From: Amylostereum areolatum
Lineage: Eukaryota; Basidiomycota; Agaricomycetes; Russulales; Stereaceae
NCBI GenBank assembly: GCA_012932865.1
Contig: SAXG01000001.1
Span: forward strand, 1-64,000
Length of the DNA: 64,000 nucleotides
Direction of reading: 5' to 3'
The translations under genes were made by a program, and so were the position numbers. Below, piece after piece: positions 1 to 10,856 of the stretch. Each line of letters opens with the position of its first letter. Position 1 is the first letter of the stretch. The notes under the pieces are model-generated. The model had not been told where the DNA came from, searched no databases, and was given only the letters and a program-made list of their open reading frames with translations.

Positions 1-30
1 AGCAATAAAACGCGTGTGCTTCGCACACGC
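1..30 (+). mobile_element. 3' terminal end of a third, more distal Penelope-like element
   Basis: The first 30 bases match the last bases of the two complete units: an AT-rich run followed by a stem-loop (stem GCGTGTGC, loop TTC, stem GCACACGC at 12-30). The same block ends unit A (4411-4433) and unit B (8814-8842). The array therefore continues to the left of the window, toward the chromosome end. Only the very 3' tip is visible, so nothing can be said about its coding capacity. Confidence 0.75.
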
Positions 31-37
31 TCTTCTA

Positions 38-66
38 CCCTACACCCTAACCCCCTACACCCAACC
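38..66 (+). repeat. Degenerate telomeric CCCTAA repeats capping unit A
   Basis: Four to five imperfect copies of CCCTAA (variants CCCTACA, CCCCCTACA, CCCAA) lie between the stem-loop of the distal unit and the 5' start of unit A. The C-rich strand reading 5' to 3' from the left is the orientation expected at a left chromosome end. Confidence 0.8.
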
Positions 67-259
67 CTAAGCCCGCGGGTCTCGTCGAATACAGCTGCGC
101 TTCATTCAGCAGGGCAGTGCCCTCCGATAGCTTGAATTCCACAGCCTCCCTTCGGTCCAATCTGACGCAGGAGTTCTTGTCGTCGGCCGTCGCGCAGAGC
201 ACGCGGACGGCACGCGAGAAGAAGCGGCATAAGGAGGCATCTCGTCGTCTTCTTTAACG

Positions 260-3200
260 GCATGATACCGTGGAAAAGAGTGAAGGATGAGATAACGCAT
301 CTGGATGCGTAGTTGAGCCTGAAACGTTGGTTTGAAGGGTTCCACCCCTCATCGTCGCTCACGGGAAATAGCTCTCGGATAAAAGAAGGTGCCTCCGCTC
401 ATTGCGCAACCATCTGGAGACTCGTCTTCGACGGCTTTCATCCGAACCTGACCGCATCCCACTCTTCGGCGCGCTTCTTCGCGAGGTCCGTTCATACGGA
501 TATCGGGCCATGAGCATCGTTCAGCCGCGAGAGTCTCTCTCCGCCAAGTCGACGAAAAAGAAAGAGCATGAGTTAAAGCGGCTCGGCGACGACGCTGTCG
601 AAATGAGGAGGATGCCCCGGGCCCCCCCCTCCAAAGCGGATAAGAAAATCCTCCGGGATTATCTCAAAGGGCGTCGCCGCCGAGTGAAGAAGCAGCAAAA
701 GGGCCAAAGGGAAGGTTCGGGTGCGGTCCGCTCTACGGCGGGCCCCGCCACATCATCCCCGCTGGACCGCTTATTTGCAGTCCCCCGACCCCGACGACGA
801 AGAAGACAACTTCGTCAACTTCGAAAGCCGCCAAGGGAGCGGAAAGCCGCAAGGTCCGTACGTCCCCCTCCGTCGCGCAAACTTCCTCACCTCTGGCCAG
901 GCAAGAGGGCGACGGCAGAGAAGAAAACTCTTCGAAGGGCGGAGAAAGGGCAAAGGAAGAAGCCGCAGAAGAAGTAGCACGTAGTATGTCTGGTTACGTA
1001 CACGTGTGTGCCGGACTCTCTTCGGACGCAATCTTAGACTCCCTTTCCCCCTCGCAACCAATATATCCGTTTGTATACGCCGATCGATATCCTTTTGGCG
1101 CAGATCCTATAAAACGATATCCATACGTCGCCTGGGGTAAACTTGCCTAAAGAAAATAAGTACAACTCTCCGTGGGCATGAGTACATGTATTTCAACCAC
1201 GGAAAAGCGAATTGATCTGGCAGCCTGGGTCGACTTTCAGCGTCGCCTTCGATGGCGCCTGTTCTTTAGCTTTGAAAACGGGGATGATACCCCGTACGAT
1301 CCTGACTTCGACGTGCGCAAAACCTTCTAAGAAGACGCCGCCGAAGCTACCGCTTATTTAGAACTCGGCCTCCGCAGAGGACGGCTCTTCGTGATGAATA
1401 CGATAGCCAAGTCCGCCAGGAGATGGAGAATGAGCACTTTTAAGCCGGTGGCCCGCTCCTCGCCGACTAAAAGAGTTTCCTTGTCGATAATGATTATGTA
1501 GTCACTGCTACCGACAAAAACTTAGGACGGCGTGTCACAACGCGCCTGGATCGTTACGAAATGTACGGACATCTTAAACGATGTCGCTAAACTATAAACG
1601 TTTGTCCGTGGTGAAGCCACGCGTATTCTCGTATAAGAAATGTATAGAGATGAATGAGTCTCGATGAGTTGTGCCACCTATTATCTCTGGGAAGAAGGTA
1701 CCGTTGACGAGTTTTTGGCGTCAAAAATTACGCTCGCCGGCGCAAATCACAAGGTCCCCCAGTTTTTACGGTATCCTAAGATACACAAAGAACCGGTTAA
1801 ATGAGGCCTATAATCCCATGCCACAGCCCGTTATGAATCCCGCTGCAAAATATGTTTCTAAAAAACTTAAACCGCTCGTACCAAGCGGCGCCAACCATGT
1901 ATACATGGAACCAAAGATTTGGCGATTAAATTAAGTAAGCTCGAATTGCGACGCGATCGAAAGTGGTTTTATCATCACCGCCACGTCGTTGCGTATTACC
2001 CATCGATTCCTTAAGAAGTGCCTAGATATTTTTATTCGCACTACCTTGAGTTCTACTGGGAAAACGAACCTCAATTACGATCGCCGCGTGCGCGCATGTT
2101 GCAATGTATCTTCCGTCGTCTGTTGGACGTCGGCAAACCCGAGCTTGTTACGCGCAGTTTCAAGATATATTCTACCTTCAAAGTCGGCCTCGCAATGGGC
2201 GTCGCCGACTCGCCCGATCTCGCTAACCTGTTACGGTCGGGCAGTTCGAAGAATGGAGGTTCAAATTCTTGACGACCTGAAACGTCCCGTTCTACGGTCG
2301 ATACATCGACGATGTGTTCGCAATTGTTTACGCCGAAAGTGAGACCGCAGGCGGAAAAACATGAGCGATAAAGTAACTTCGATGACTGTGTATTAGAGTG
2401 GTCCGCGTCTGCCTCTTGGCAGCCGTTTTTTAGACATGGCAATCTATCCAATGCGATGAGGTTGGAACCCTTAAGCAATGCCGTACCTGCAAAACATCGG
2501 AACCACACCGAACGTATTCCTCTGGATATCTTTCCACCCGCTTGATGTAAATCGTGGTACTTTTATTGGCGAGATGTCCCGTTTAGCAACGTTTGAGTAG
2601 TACCCCTAGTACTTACTATACCGCACTAGAGGACTTAGTTAACCCTTTACGTGAAACGTGGCTATCCGAAGACGGTTGAATCCTGGCGTGAAAAATCACC
2701 GAGAACGGTGGGATAAACGACTAAACTTACTGTCAATAAGCACGACAACGTTCTCGTTCTGAAAACCGAGTTCAATTCGCATGGAATTACTTCGACGCTT
2801 CGAAATTAGGCGATACATCTTAGGATACTGGCGCGAGTACATGACTCGTACTGATCGGCCGAATACAGTTTTCCTGAATTCCCGCCCGGACGGCGAACTT
2901 TCTAGCCTAGCGGGTACTAAAGCGGATCTTTTGGTCCCTGTCGGTACTCGAATGACGCTCGAGATCTACCTCCCCGACGTCCGCAAATTAGATATCCTAG
3001 ACCGTCGATTAATTACGAGCCGCAAGCGCACTCGTACCTGTTCGACTAACTAGTCTTTGGAAAAAGATCGTTATCGAAAAGCTCGACCGAGCGTATGGGG
3101 GAGGAGGTTCTGCTTCCTCTCGACGACCTACCGGTCGCAACTCGTACAACATCTCTCGTCGGCGGCCTGCCGTTTCAACTTCCTATCCGGCTGGAACGCC

Positions 3201-3291
3201 GAGGTGGACTCTGACGAAGAAGAAACGAATATCCACCGACGCTCTCGTCGCGATCATATCTCAGCATGGCGCTCTGGCGCCTGGTAAATAG
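260..3291 (+). pseudogene. Penelope-like reverse transcriptase region, unit A (frameshifted)
   Basis: The coding region is broken into short open frames by many one-base shifts relative to unit B. Readable pieces, in order: a Lys-rich segment after AKSTKKKEHE (near 550-600); a segment containing NPAAKYVSKKLKPL (near 1835-1880), similar to the region before the RT fingers in Penelope-like elements; GLAMGVADSPDLANL (about 2190-2230), the RT B motif; and FYGRYIDDVFAIV (2290-2328) with the two catalytic aspartates. The frame ends at TAG 3289-3291. A consensus of the two units would restore much of the frame, so the breaks may be base-calling errors rather than decay. Product: RNA-dependent DNA polymerase priming on chromosome ends. 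Confidence 0.75.
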
Positions 3292-3785
3292 CATTGGGAT
3301 TGATTCCACCTAAGTCGCGCGTAAGCCGCACCCTAACTCGGCGTCCTTTCAGGGGTCCTTCGAGTATGGTGGCGCCGTGCGCTTGTGGTCTAACGATCCT
3401 GTCTGCGTCGCGTCCCCGACGGGACCGTGATGGCGGCGGTCCCTCTATGACGTCATTAGCAGGTCTCCGGATCAGCTATGGACACCGGGAACATGTACGG
3501 CGGTAGGAAACTCCGCTCGGACGCCTGCGCACTGCTTCGGCGGAGGCGGGGTACCCTCTTCGCTAGTGTTTACACCGAAGGCCTGTATTTGTCCCCCGAT
3601 TATGGCTGCACCCGCTCCGTACGACAACGTCCGGGACATATGCGGGCGTAGTCTTGCTACTTACCCTGATATTAACGTTTAAGGCTTTCTCGAGGCTTAA
3701 AACTATTAATCTACTCTTGTAGGTGCATCGTTAGTCTAAAGGCGAACGGACGTATTAACCGAATTAGATAGGGACTCCCACCTTG

Positions 3786-3896
3786 CCCTAACCCTAACCC
3801 AAACCCTAACGTCGCACTATGCCTTAATCGGCATGTTAATTTGCTAAAGAATATTCATTCTAGCCTAACCCTAACCCCTAACCCTAACCCCTAACC
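3786..3896 (+). repeat. Internal telomeric tracts in the 3' part of unit A
   Basis: Two CCCTAA-type tracts (3786-3810 and 3864-3896, the second partly with period 7, CCCCTAA) are separated by about 50 bases. In the element RNA they read CCCUAA and are complementary to the G-rich chromosome overhang. Such tracts are known from telomere-associated Penelope-like elements, where they are proposed to help the 3' overhang prime reverse transcription. Confidence 0.85.
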
Positions 3897-3918
3897 GGCA
3901 GGATGATAACTAACCCGA

Positions 3919-4022
3919 CCTAGGCTCGTTCCTCGCCTAGGACGGCATTATCCGAGTTAAGCGCTCGCCGGCCCGGCATGGTCCGTCACGAGTTCTTAGC
4001 GCCCGGCTAATCCCGGGCGCTC
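3919..4022 (+). other. Conserved stem-loops in the 3' part of unit A
   Basis: Two perfect inverted repeats follow the telomeric tracts: CCTAGGC/GCCTAGG with a 9-base loop (about 3920-3942) and GCGCCCGG/CCGGGCGC with a 6-base loop (about 3999-4020). Both recur at the same place in unit B, although the surrounding sequence differs by indels, which suggests the RNA fold matters. Function is not known from sequence. Confidence 0.6.
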
Positions 4023-4437
4023 ATTCCGGCGCTCCGCCCCGGTTTGATCCGTTCGGGTTTCGTGTCCGAGTATTGGCGCTGGCTCTGGCCCGTCTAACGC
4101 TCGCAGCTCGGCATCTCGGCTTCGGCTTTGAGATAGCCCGAGACGGATTCTAGGTGTCTTGGCACGGTGTTCTTAGGCCGCTATGACGCAACACATGACG
4201 TCGACGGTCTGGATTGTCCCGGAGTCGCGTCTCCGACGACAAAGAAAGCTTAGCAAAATGACAAATGGAACGACCAAAGTCCGAACGACGCGCGTCGCCT
4301 TAGTAATGCGCAACTAAAGGGTCTGAAGAGCCTATAAAGGCAAAGTGAAGGTAACGTCTTGCCCCCAAGACCTCGCTCATCCCGCGCAGTCCCCCCTCTC
4401 CCGTAGCATATAAAATCGCGTGTGTTCGCACACCTCT

Positions 4438-4467
4438 CCCTAACCCTAACCCTAACCCTAACCCTAA
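4438..4467 (+). repeat. Telomeric CCCTAA repeats between units A and B
   Basis: Five perfect CCCTAA copies lie between the terminal stem-loop of unit A and the 5' start of unit B. They mark the 5' cap of unit B, which was once the chromosome terminus before unit A was added or the pair was duplicated. Confidence 0.9.
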
Positions 4468-4649
4468 GCCCGCGGTCACTCGTTCGAAGTTCACTGCGCT
4501 TCATGCGCAGGCAAGTTCCCTCCGAGCTTGAATTCCAAGCCTCCTTCGGTGCCAACTGACCAAGAGATAGTTCTGTGTCGTGCGGCCCGTCTCTCGAGGC
4601 ACATCGGACGCAGCAGAAAGCGCATCAAGGAGCATCTCGTCGCTCTCTT

Positions 4650-7600
4650 TAACGGCATGATCCGTGAAAAGGAGGATGAGATAACGCATCTGAGGGCGAG
4701 TTGACGCCTGAGAACGGTGTTGGGGTTTACGGTTTCAGCCCTTCGTCGCTCAGGGAAAGATGCTGCTCGGATAAACAGAAAGGTGCCCCGCTTCCTTGAC
4801 GGCACCGAACTTGGGACTCGTCTTCGACGCTTTCATCCCTAACCTTGCCGCGATCACTCTCTCGCGCGACATTCTTCGCGAGTCCGTTCACTACGGATAT
4901 CGGGCCCATGAGCATCGTTCCAGCCCGCGAGAGTGCTTCTCTGCCAAGTCGACGAAAAAGAAGCAGATAGTTAAAGCGGCGGCGACGACGTCAAATGGAG
5001 GAGCCCCCGGGCCCTCCGCCCCGGATAAGAAAATCCTCGCGGACTATATCTCTAAGGCGTCGACGCCGAGCTGAAGAACGCAGCACAAGGGCAAAGGGAA
5101 GGTTCTGCGGTCCGCTCTACGGCGGGCGCCGCCACATCATCCCACGCTGACCGCTATTGCAGTCCCGCCGCAGACCCCCGACCACGAAGAAGACAACTTC
5201 GTCAACTTCGAAAGCCGCCAAGGGCGACGGCAAAAAGCCGCAAGGTCCGTACGTCCCCCTCCGTCGCCGCAAAATTCCTCACCCTGCGGCCAGGCAAGAA
5301 GGGCGACGGCAAGAAGAAGAAGAACTCTTCGAAGGGCGGAGAAAAGGGCAAAGGGAAGAGAGACCGCAGACAAGAAGTACACGTGTAGTGTTGCTGGTTA
5401 CGTACACGGTGTGCCGACTCTCTTCCGGACGCAATCTTAGACGTCCCTTTCCCCTCGCAACGCAATAATCGTGTATACGCCGCTCGATATCCTTTGGGCC
5501 GCAGTCCTATAGAACGATATCCATACGTCGCCTGGGGTAAACTTGCCTAAAGAATAAGTTACCAACTCTCAGTGGGCATGAGGTAATGTATTTTCAACCA
5601 CGGAAAAGCGAATTGATCTGGGATGCCTGGGTCGACTTTCAGCGTCGCCTTCGATGGCGCCTTTTCTTTAGCTTTGAAAACGGGGATATACCCCGTACGA
5701 TCCTGACTTCGACGTGCGCAAAACCTTCTAAGAAGACGCCGCCGAAGCTACCGCTTTATTTGAACTCGGCCTCCGCAGAGGACGGCTCTTCGTGATGAAT
5801 ACGATAGCCAAAGTCCCGAGAATGGAGATGAGCACTTTTAAGCCGTTGGCTCCCGCTCCTCGCCGACTAAAAGATTCCTTTCGATAATGATTATGTAGTC
5901 ACTGCTAACGACAAAAACTAGGACTGCGGTGTCACACAACGCGCCTGGATCGTTACGAAATGTACGGACATCTTAAACGATGTCGCTAACTATAAACGTT
6001 TGTCCGTGGTTGAAGCCACGCGTATTCTCGATAAGAAATGTATAGAGATGAATGAGCTCGCTGAGTGTGCTACCGATTATCTCTGGGCAAGAAGGTACCG
6101 TTGACGAGTTTTTGCGGTCAAAAATTACGCTCGCCGGCGCAAATCACAAGGTCCCCCAGTTTTACGTGTATCCCTAAGATACACAAAGAACGGTTAAAAT
6201 GAGGCCTATAATCCCATGCCACAGCGCCGTTATGAATCCCGCTGCAAAATATTTTTCTAAAAAACTTAAAACCGCTCGTACAAGCGGCGCCCAACCTTAT
6301 ACATGGAACCAAAGATTTGGCGATTAATTAAGTAAGCTCGAATTGCGACGCGATCGAAAGTGGTTTATCATCACCGCGACGTCGTTGCGTATTACCCATC
6401 GATTCCATATTAAGAAGTGCCTAGATATTGTTTATTCGCACTACCTTGAGTTCTACTGGGAAAACGACCCTAATTACGATACGCCGCGTGCCGCATGTTC
6501 AAAGTATACTTCCGTCGTCTGTGGGACGTCGGCAACACCGAGCTTGTTACGCAGTTTCAAGATATATTCTACCTTCAGAAAGTCGGCCTCGCAATGGGCT
6601 CGCCGACTCGCCCGATCTCGCTAACCTGTACGGGTGGGAGTTCGAGAGGAAGGTTAAAATTCTTGACGACCTGAACGTCCGTTCTACGGTCGATACATCG
6701 ACGATGTGTTCGCAATTGTTACGCCGAAAGTGAGACCGAGGCGCGAAAAATACATGAGCGATAAAGTAAAATTCGATGACTGTGTATTAGAGTGGTCCGC
6801 GTCTGCCTCTTGGCAGCCGTTTTTAGACATGGCAATCTATCGCGATGAGGTTGGAACCCTTCAGACATGCCGTACCGCAAAGCCGGAACCACACCGAACG
6901 TATTCCCTGGATATCTTTCCACCCGCTTGATGTAAAGCGTGGTACTTTTATTGGCGAGATGTCCCGTTTAGCAACGTTGAGTAGTACCCCTAGTACTTAC
7001 TATACCGCACTAGAGGACTTAGTAACCCTTTACGTGAAACGTGGCTATCCGAGAAGACGGTTATCCTGGCGGATGAAAAATCACGAGAACGGTGGGATAA
7101 ACGACTAAACGTTACTGTCAATAAGCACGACAACGTTCTCGTTCTGAAAACCGAGTTCAATTCAGCATGGAATTACTTCGACGCTTCGAAATTAGGCGAT
7201 ACGATCTTAGGATACTGGCGCGACGTACATGTACTCTCTGATCGCGCCGAATACAGTTTTCCTGAATTCCCGGCGCCGGACGGCGAACTTTCTAGCCTAC
7301 CCGGGTACTAAAGCGGATCTTTTGGCCCTGTCGGTACTCGTAATGACGGTCTCGAGGATCTACCTCCCCGACGTCCGCAAATTAGATATCCTAGACCGTC
7401 GATTAATTACGAGCCGCAAGCGCACTCGTAACCTGTTCGACTTAACTAGTCTTTGGAAAAAGATCGTTATCGAAAAGCTCGACGAGCGTATGGGGGAGGA
7501 GGTTCTGCTTCCTCTCGACGACCTACGGTCGCAACTCGTACGACATCTCTCGTCGGCGGCTCTGCCGTTTAACTTCCTATCCGGCTGGTAACGCCGAGTG

Positions 7601-7683
7601 GACTCTGACAGAAGAAACGAATATCCACCGACGCTCGTCGTCGCCGATATCTCGAGCATGGCGCTCTGGCGCCTGGTAAATAG
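4650..7683 (+). pseudogene. Penelope-like reverse transcriptase region, unit B (frameshifted)
   Basis: Open frames are longer than in unit A but still interrupted by one-base shifts. Visible parts include an N-terminal stretch from about 4658 (MIREKEDEITHL), a Lys/Ala/Pro-rich segment (about 4945-5070), the pre-RT region with a PKIHKE-type motif (about 6170-6200, a known Penelope-like signature), MGXADSPDLANLYG (about 6590-6630) and FYGRYIDDVFAIV (6682-6720). The frame ends at TAG 7681-7683. No GIY-YIG motif is visible after the RT. Whether the frame is really broken cannot be decided here because indels in this part of the contig look like sequencing errors. Confidence 0.75.
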
Positions 7684-8188
7684 CATTGGGATTGATTCCA
7701 CCTAAGTCGCGCGTAAGCCGCACCCTAACTCGGCGTCCTTTCAGGGGTCCTTCGAGTATGGTGGCGCCGTGCGCTTGTGGCTAAACGATCCTGTCTGCGT
7801 CTGCGTCCCCGACGGGACGCGTGATGGCGCGGTCCCTCTATGACGGGTCATTAGCAGGTCTCGCGGATCAGCTATGGACACCTGGGAACATGTACGGCGG
7901 TAGGAAACTCCGCTCGACGCCTCGCACCTGCTTCGGCGGGAGGCGGGTACCCTCTTCGGCCTAAGGTGTTACAACGAAGGCCTGTATTTGTCCCCCGATT
8001 ATGGGCTGCACCCGCTCCGTACGACAACGTCCGGGACATATGCGGGCGTAGTCTTGCTACTTACCCTTGTATATTAACGTTTAAAGCTGTCTCGAGGCTT
8101 AAAACTATTAATCTACTCTTGTAGGTGCATCGTTAGTCTAAAGGCGAACGGACGGTATTAACCGAATTAGATAGGGACTCCCACCTTG

Positions 8189-8299
8189 CCCTAACCCTAA
8201 CCCAAACCCTAACGTACGCACTATGCCTTAATCGGCATGTTAATTTGCTAAAGAATATTCATTCAGCCTAACCCTAACCCCTAACCCTAACCCCTAACC
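8189..8299 (+). repeat. Internal telomeric tracts in the 3' part of unit B
   Basis: The tracts at 8189-8213 and 8267-8299 are equivalent to those at 3786-3896 in unit A, including the CCCAAA variant copy and the CCCCTAA spacing. They sit about 530-660 bases before the terminal stem-loop. Confidence 0.85.
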
Positions 8300-8321
8300 G
8301 GCAGGATGATAACTAACCCAC

Positions 8322-8422
8322 CTAGGCTCGTTCCTCGCCTAGGACGCATTATCCGAGTAATCAGCTGCCGGCCCGGCATGGTCCGGTCACGAGTTTCTAG
8401 CGCCCGGCTAATCCCGGGCGCT
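8322..8422 (+). other. Conserved stem-loops in the 3' part of unit B
   Basis: These are the same two inverted repeats as in unit A: CCTAGGC/GCCTAGG (about 8322-8344) and GCGCCCGG/CCGGGCGC (about 8399-8420). Both stems are perfect in both units. Confidence 0.6.
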
Positions 8423-8845
8423 CATTCCGGCGCTCTCCGCCCTTTTGATCGGTTCGGGTTTCGGTCCGAGTATTGGCGCTGGCTTCGGCCCGTCTAGACG
8501 CTCGGCAGCTCGGCATCTCGGCTTCGGCTTTGAGATAGCCCGAGACGAGTCTAGGTGTCTTGGCACGGTGTTCTTAGGCCGCTATGACGCAACACATGAC
8601 GTCGACGGTCTGGATTGTCCCGGAGTCGCGTCTCCGACGACAAAAAAGCTTAGCAAAATGACAAAAGTGGAACGACGCAAAGTCCGAACGACGCCGCGTC
8701 GCCTTAGTAATGCGCATTACAAAGGGATCTGAAGAGCCTAATAAGGCGAAAGTGAAGGTAACGTCTTGCCCCCAAGACCTCGCTCATCCCGCGCAGTCGC
8801 CCTCTCCCGTAGCATATAAAATCGCGTGTGCTTCGCACACGCTCT

Positions 8846-8861
8846 CCCTAACCCTAACCCT
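8846..8861 (+). repeat. Telomeric tract at the junction with chromosomal DNA
   Basis: Two CCCTAA copies and a partial third follow the terminal stem-loop of unit B and end abruptly at 8861. From 8862 inward the sequence is coding-like on the minus strand. This is the expected scar of telomere addition onto a broken chromosome end, to which the retroelement later attached. Confidence 0.75.
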
Positions 8862-9992
8862 GAGCACCGAGGGTCTCCTCCCCGCGCGTAGAAATCGCGC
8901 GCAAAGTCGGAGAGTGGGCGACTGGAGTGCGACGGTGAGACCGAGCGTGCGTGCGGGGACGGCGCGAGGGCGGAGCGAGATTCTGTTGATGGGCGGTGGG
9001 GGGAGGGACAACGGGGCCGCTGAAGTTGTGGCGTTGGGCGGCGCGCGGTTGCGGTTGCTGGCCAAGGGATTTGGCCTTCAGGTGGCGGCCGATGGAAGGG
9101 ACGGCGGGACCGAAGTCGATGGACTCCTCGCCGGTGTGGCGTCCGGGGTGGCGAATACGCTGGAAGCTCCTCGTCTATTTCGGGAGGGGGGGGTGAGGGG
9201 CCGAGGGCAGTAGGAGGCACAGCGTGATGGATGGGGTGGAGAACCTGGGGAGGACCGAGGGAGTCGACTCGAGCGAGCGCGCGAGGAGGGGGACCTGGAG
9301 GAAGGAGGACTGAAGGATTGGGAAGAGGAGGGTGTTGGATGTGGTGGCGGACTGAAGGACTGAGATGGGGGCGGGGGTCCAGAGGGCGGTCTAAATGATG
9401 AGGGGGAACTAGGAAGAGGACTGAAAGCGCCTGGACGAGTGGACGGTGGCGGTGGACCAGAGGTGGGACCGAAAGAGTCGCGTCGAGGGGGAAGCGTAGG
9501 AAGAGTAGGGCCGGTAGGACTCCGAATAGGGAGCGGTGGCGGCCCCGTTGGGTGGGAGAGAGTATCGATGCGTGGGGGAAGTCTGGAGGGTGAGGTAGCT
9601 GTCGGTGGGTCGATATCGTCGAGGGTGAGCTCTGGGAACCAAAGTTCTGGGAGATCCTCGCGTTGTTCGCCCCCAGAGGACGAGTCCGAGGGCGCAGGCG
9701 AGGAGCGTCTTAAGTGCGGTGGCGGTGCGCCTGAGGGTGGTCCGAACAATGAGTCTGCGAACGTAGGACCAGATGAAACGCTTGGAGTTGGGAACGATGG
9801 CGTGGGGAACGAGGGAGCACTCGAAAAGGACGGCTGATTGTGGCTTTCTGGAGAGGACAGAGAAGACGCTGGTAGGTGGTGAGAAGGCAGGGGTTCGTCG
9901 GATCCAAACGGGTTCACGGTCGAGTGGGCGGACGCTCCTGTCGGCTGGGGGGTTACGCCTGGAGTGTGGAAAGGGTTGTGCGAGGAGATCAT
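8862..9992 (-). pseudogene. Proline/serine-rich protein gene, 3' end lost at the telomeric junction
   Basis: The likely start is ATG 9992, giving MISSHNPFHTPGVTPQPTGA, followed by about 280 residues rich in Pro and Ser. NPF motifs occur near the N-terminus (NPFHTP, NPFGSD). Downstream, three minus-strand frames each hold plausible pieces: PPEIDEELPAYS (about 9150-9185), GEESIDFGP (about 9105-9135) and PLSDFARDFYARGGD (about 8877-8925). At least two one-base shifts are therefore needed to read through, one of them beside a G homopolymer at about 9186-9193. The frame then runs into the telomeric repeats with no stop codon of its own. From memory, similar basidiomycete proteins continue beyond this point, but no alignment was made. 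Function is unknown. Confidence 0.55.
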
Positions 9993-10022
9993 GGTGGTCA
10001 CGTTGAGCGTTCGCCTGTGCAC

Positions 10023-10856
10023 GACGAGGGTTTATGAGCGCGCATCGCCATTGTCCCTAGACGGGACAATACCCGATATGATAATGAGCACTGACCTCAG
10101 GGCCTCTCGGTATTTGAGGCGTCAATAAACGTCTGATCTAAAGAATACCGAATAACGATCAGCACAGGGAATGGCGAATGAATCGACGAAACCTGCGCAC
10201 CGATGGCCAGTGCCGACTGCCGGAGGATTCCAACGAGGCGGACGAACGGCTACGCGCGAGAGGATCGGTTGTGTTTGCGAGGTTAGGCGTGGATTGCGCT
10301 GGAGAAGGGAGAGAATGAGAAGCTGGTTTCGAGGAGTGCAACGATGAGGAGGTCGTGGGTTGGTGGGTTCTCGGGGGCTTGTCGTGGGCGTTGGGGAAAC
10401 TTGAAGGGTGCGATACCATCTGGCCCACTTGCATCTTGAAGACCGCGCGGCCGCGCGGCTGCCAGTGAACCTAGACTTTGAAGTCGACCGGAAAATCACG
10501 CGTTTGTCTCTAGTGTGCATCCTCTACAGCAGCTGCTACGGAAAATCGACATGTCGAAGCGAACGAACGAAGGTGGAATGGCTCGGAAGGAAGGCTGGAG
10601 CTGGCTGGAGCAACTTGAGCTGTTATGAAAGAGAGTCCCTCGAATCGAAAGAGATGAATGAAACGCGGGATTATGTAATTTACTCGGACGGATAACCCCA
10701 TCGGGTCCGTGCGGAAGCAGCCTTGGCCGTCGTTGTTACCGTCGCTGTTGCATCCCGCCCCCATCTCCGCCGCCGTCGTCGTCGTCGACGCTCTCGACAT
10801 TCCTCTCTTTCCCCCCCTCCCACTCGCTTCCTCCGCACACACACTCTTTTACGACC
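10023..10856. other. Intergenic, divergent promoter region
   Basis: The region lies between the truncated minus-strand gene and the plus-strand membrane-protein gene. A minus-strand open stretch of about 91 codons (10159-10434) is Ser/Pro-rich and could be 5' untranslated or an upstream exon, but there is no supporting motif. A pyrimidine-rich run just before 10857 fits a fungal promoter or leader. Confidence 0.4.

Larger units (their letters stand above)
31..4433 (+). mobile_element. Telomere-associated Penelope-like retroelement, unit A
   Basis: A 4.4 kb unit repeated almost entirely in unit B. Its 5' end faces the telomere and follows degenerate CCCTAA repeats (38-66). It contains a basic, lysine/arginine-rich 5' coding region, a reverse transcriptase with a YIDD catalytic box (2302-2313), a long non-coding 3' part with CCCTAA tracts (3786-3810, 3864-3896), and a terminal stem-loop. 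No GIY-YIG endonuclease motif is visible. RT at the 3' side, telomere-facing 5' ends capped by telomeric repeats and extra telomeric tracts near the 3' end are the hallmarks described for Athena/Coprina elements. The assignment to that class is inference from architecture and RT motifs; no alignment was run. Confidence 0.85.
4434..8845 (+). mobile_element. Telomere-associated Penelope-like retroelement, unit B
   Basis: This is the centromere-proximal unit, with the same structure and start and end points as unit A. It has CCCTAA repeats (4438-4467), a basic 5' coding region, RT with YIDD (6694-6705), a 3' part with telomeric tracts (8189-8213, 8267-8299), two internal stem-loops (about 8322-8344 and 8399-8422) and a terminal stem-loop GCGTGTGC-TTC-GCACACGC (8824-8842). 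Downstream of it a further short telomeric tract joins chromosomal DNA. Differences from unit A are mostly one-base gains or losses, with few substitutions. The identical 5' starting point of both units suggests full-length copies or tandem duplication rather than independent random 5' truncation. Confidence 0.85.
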
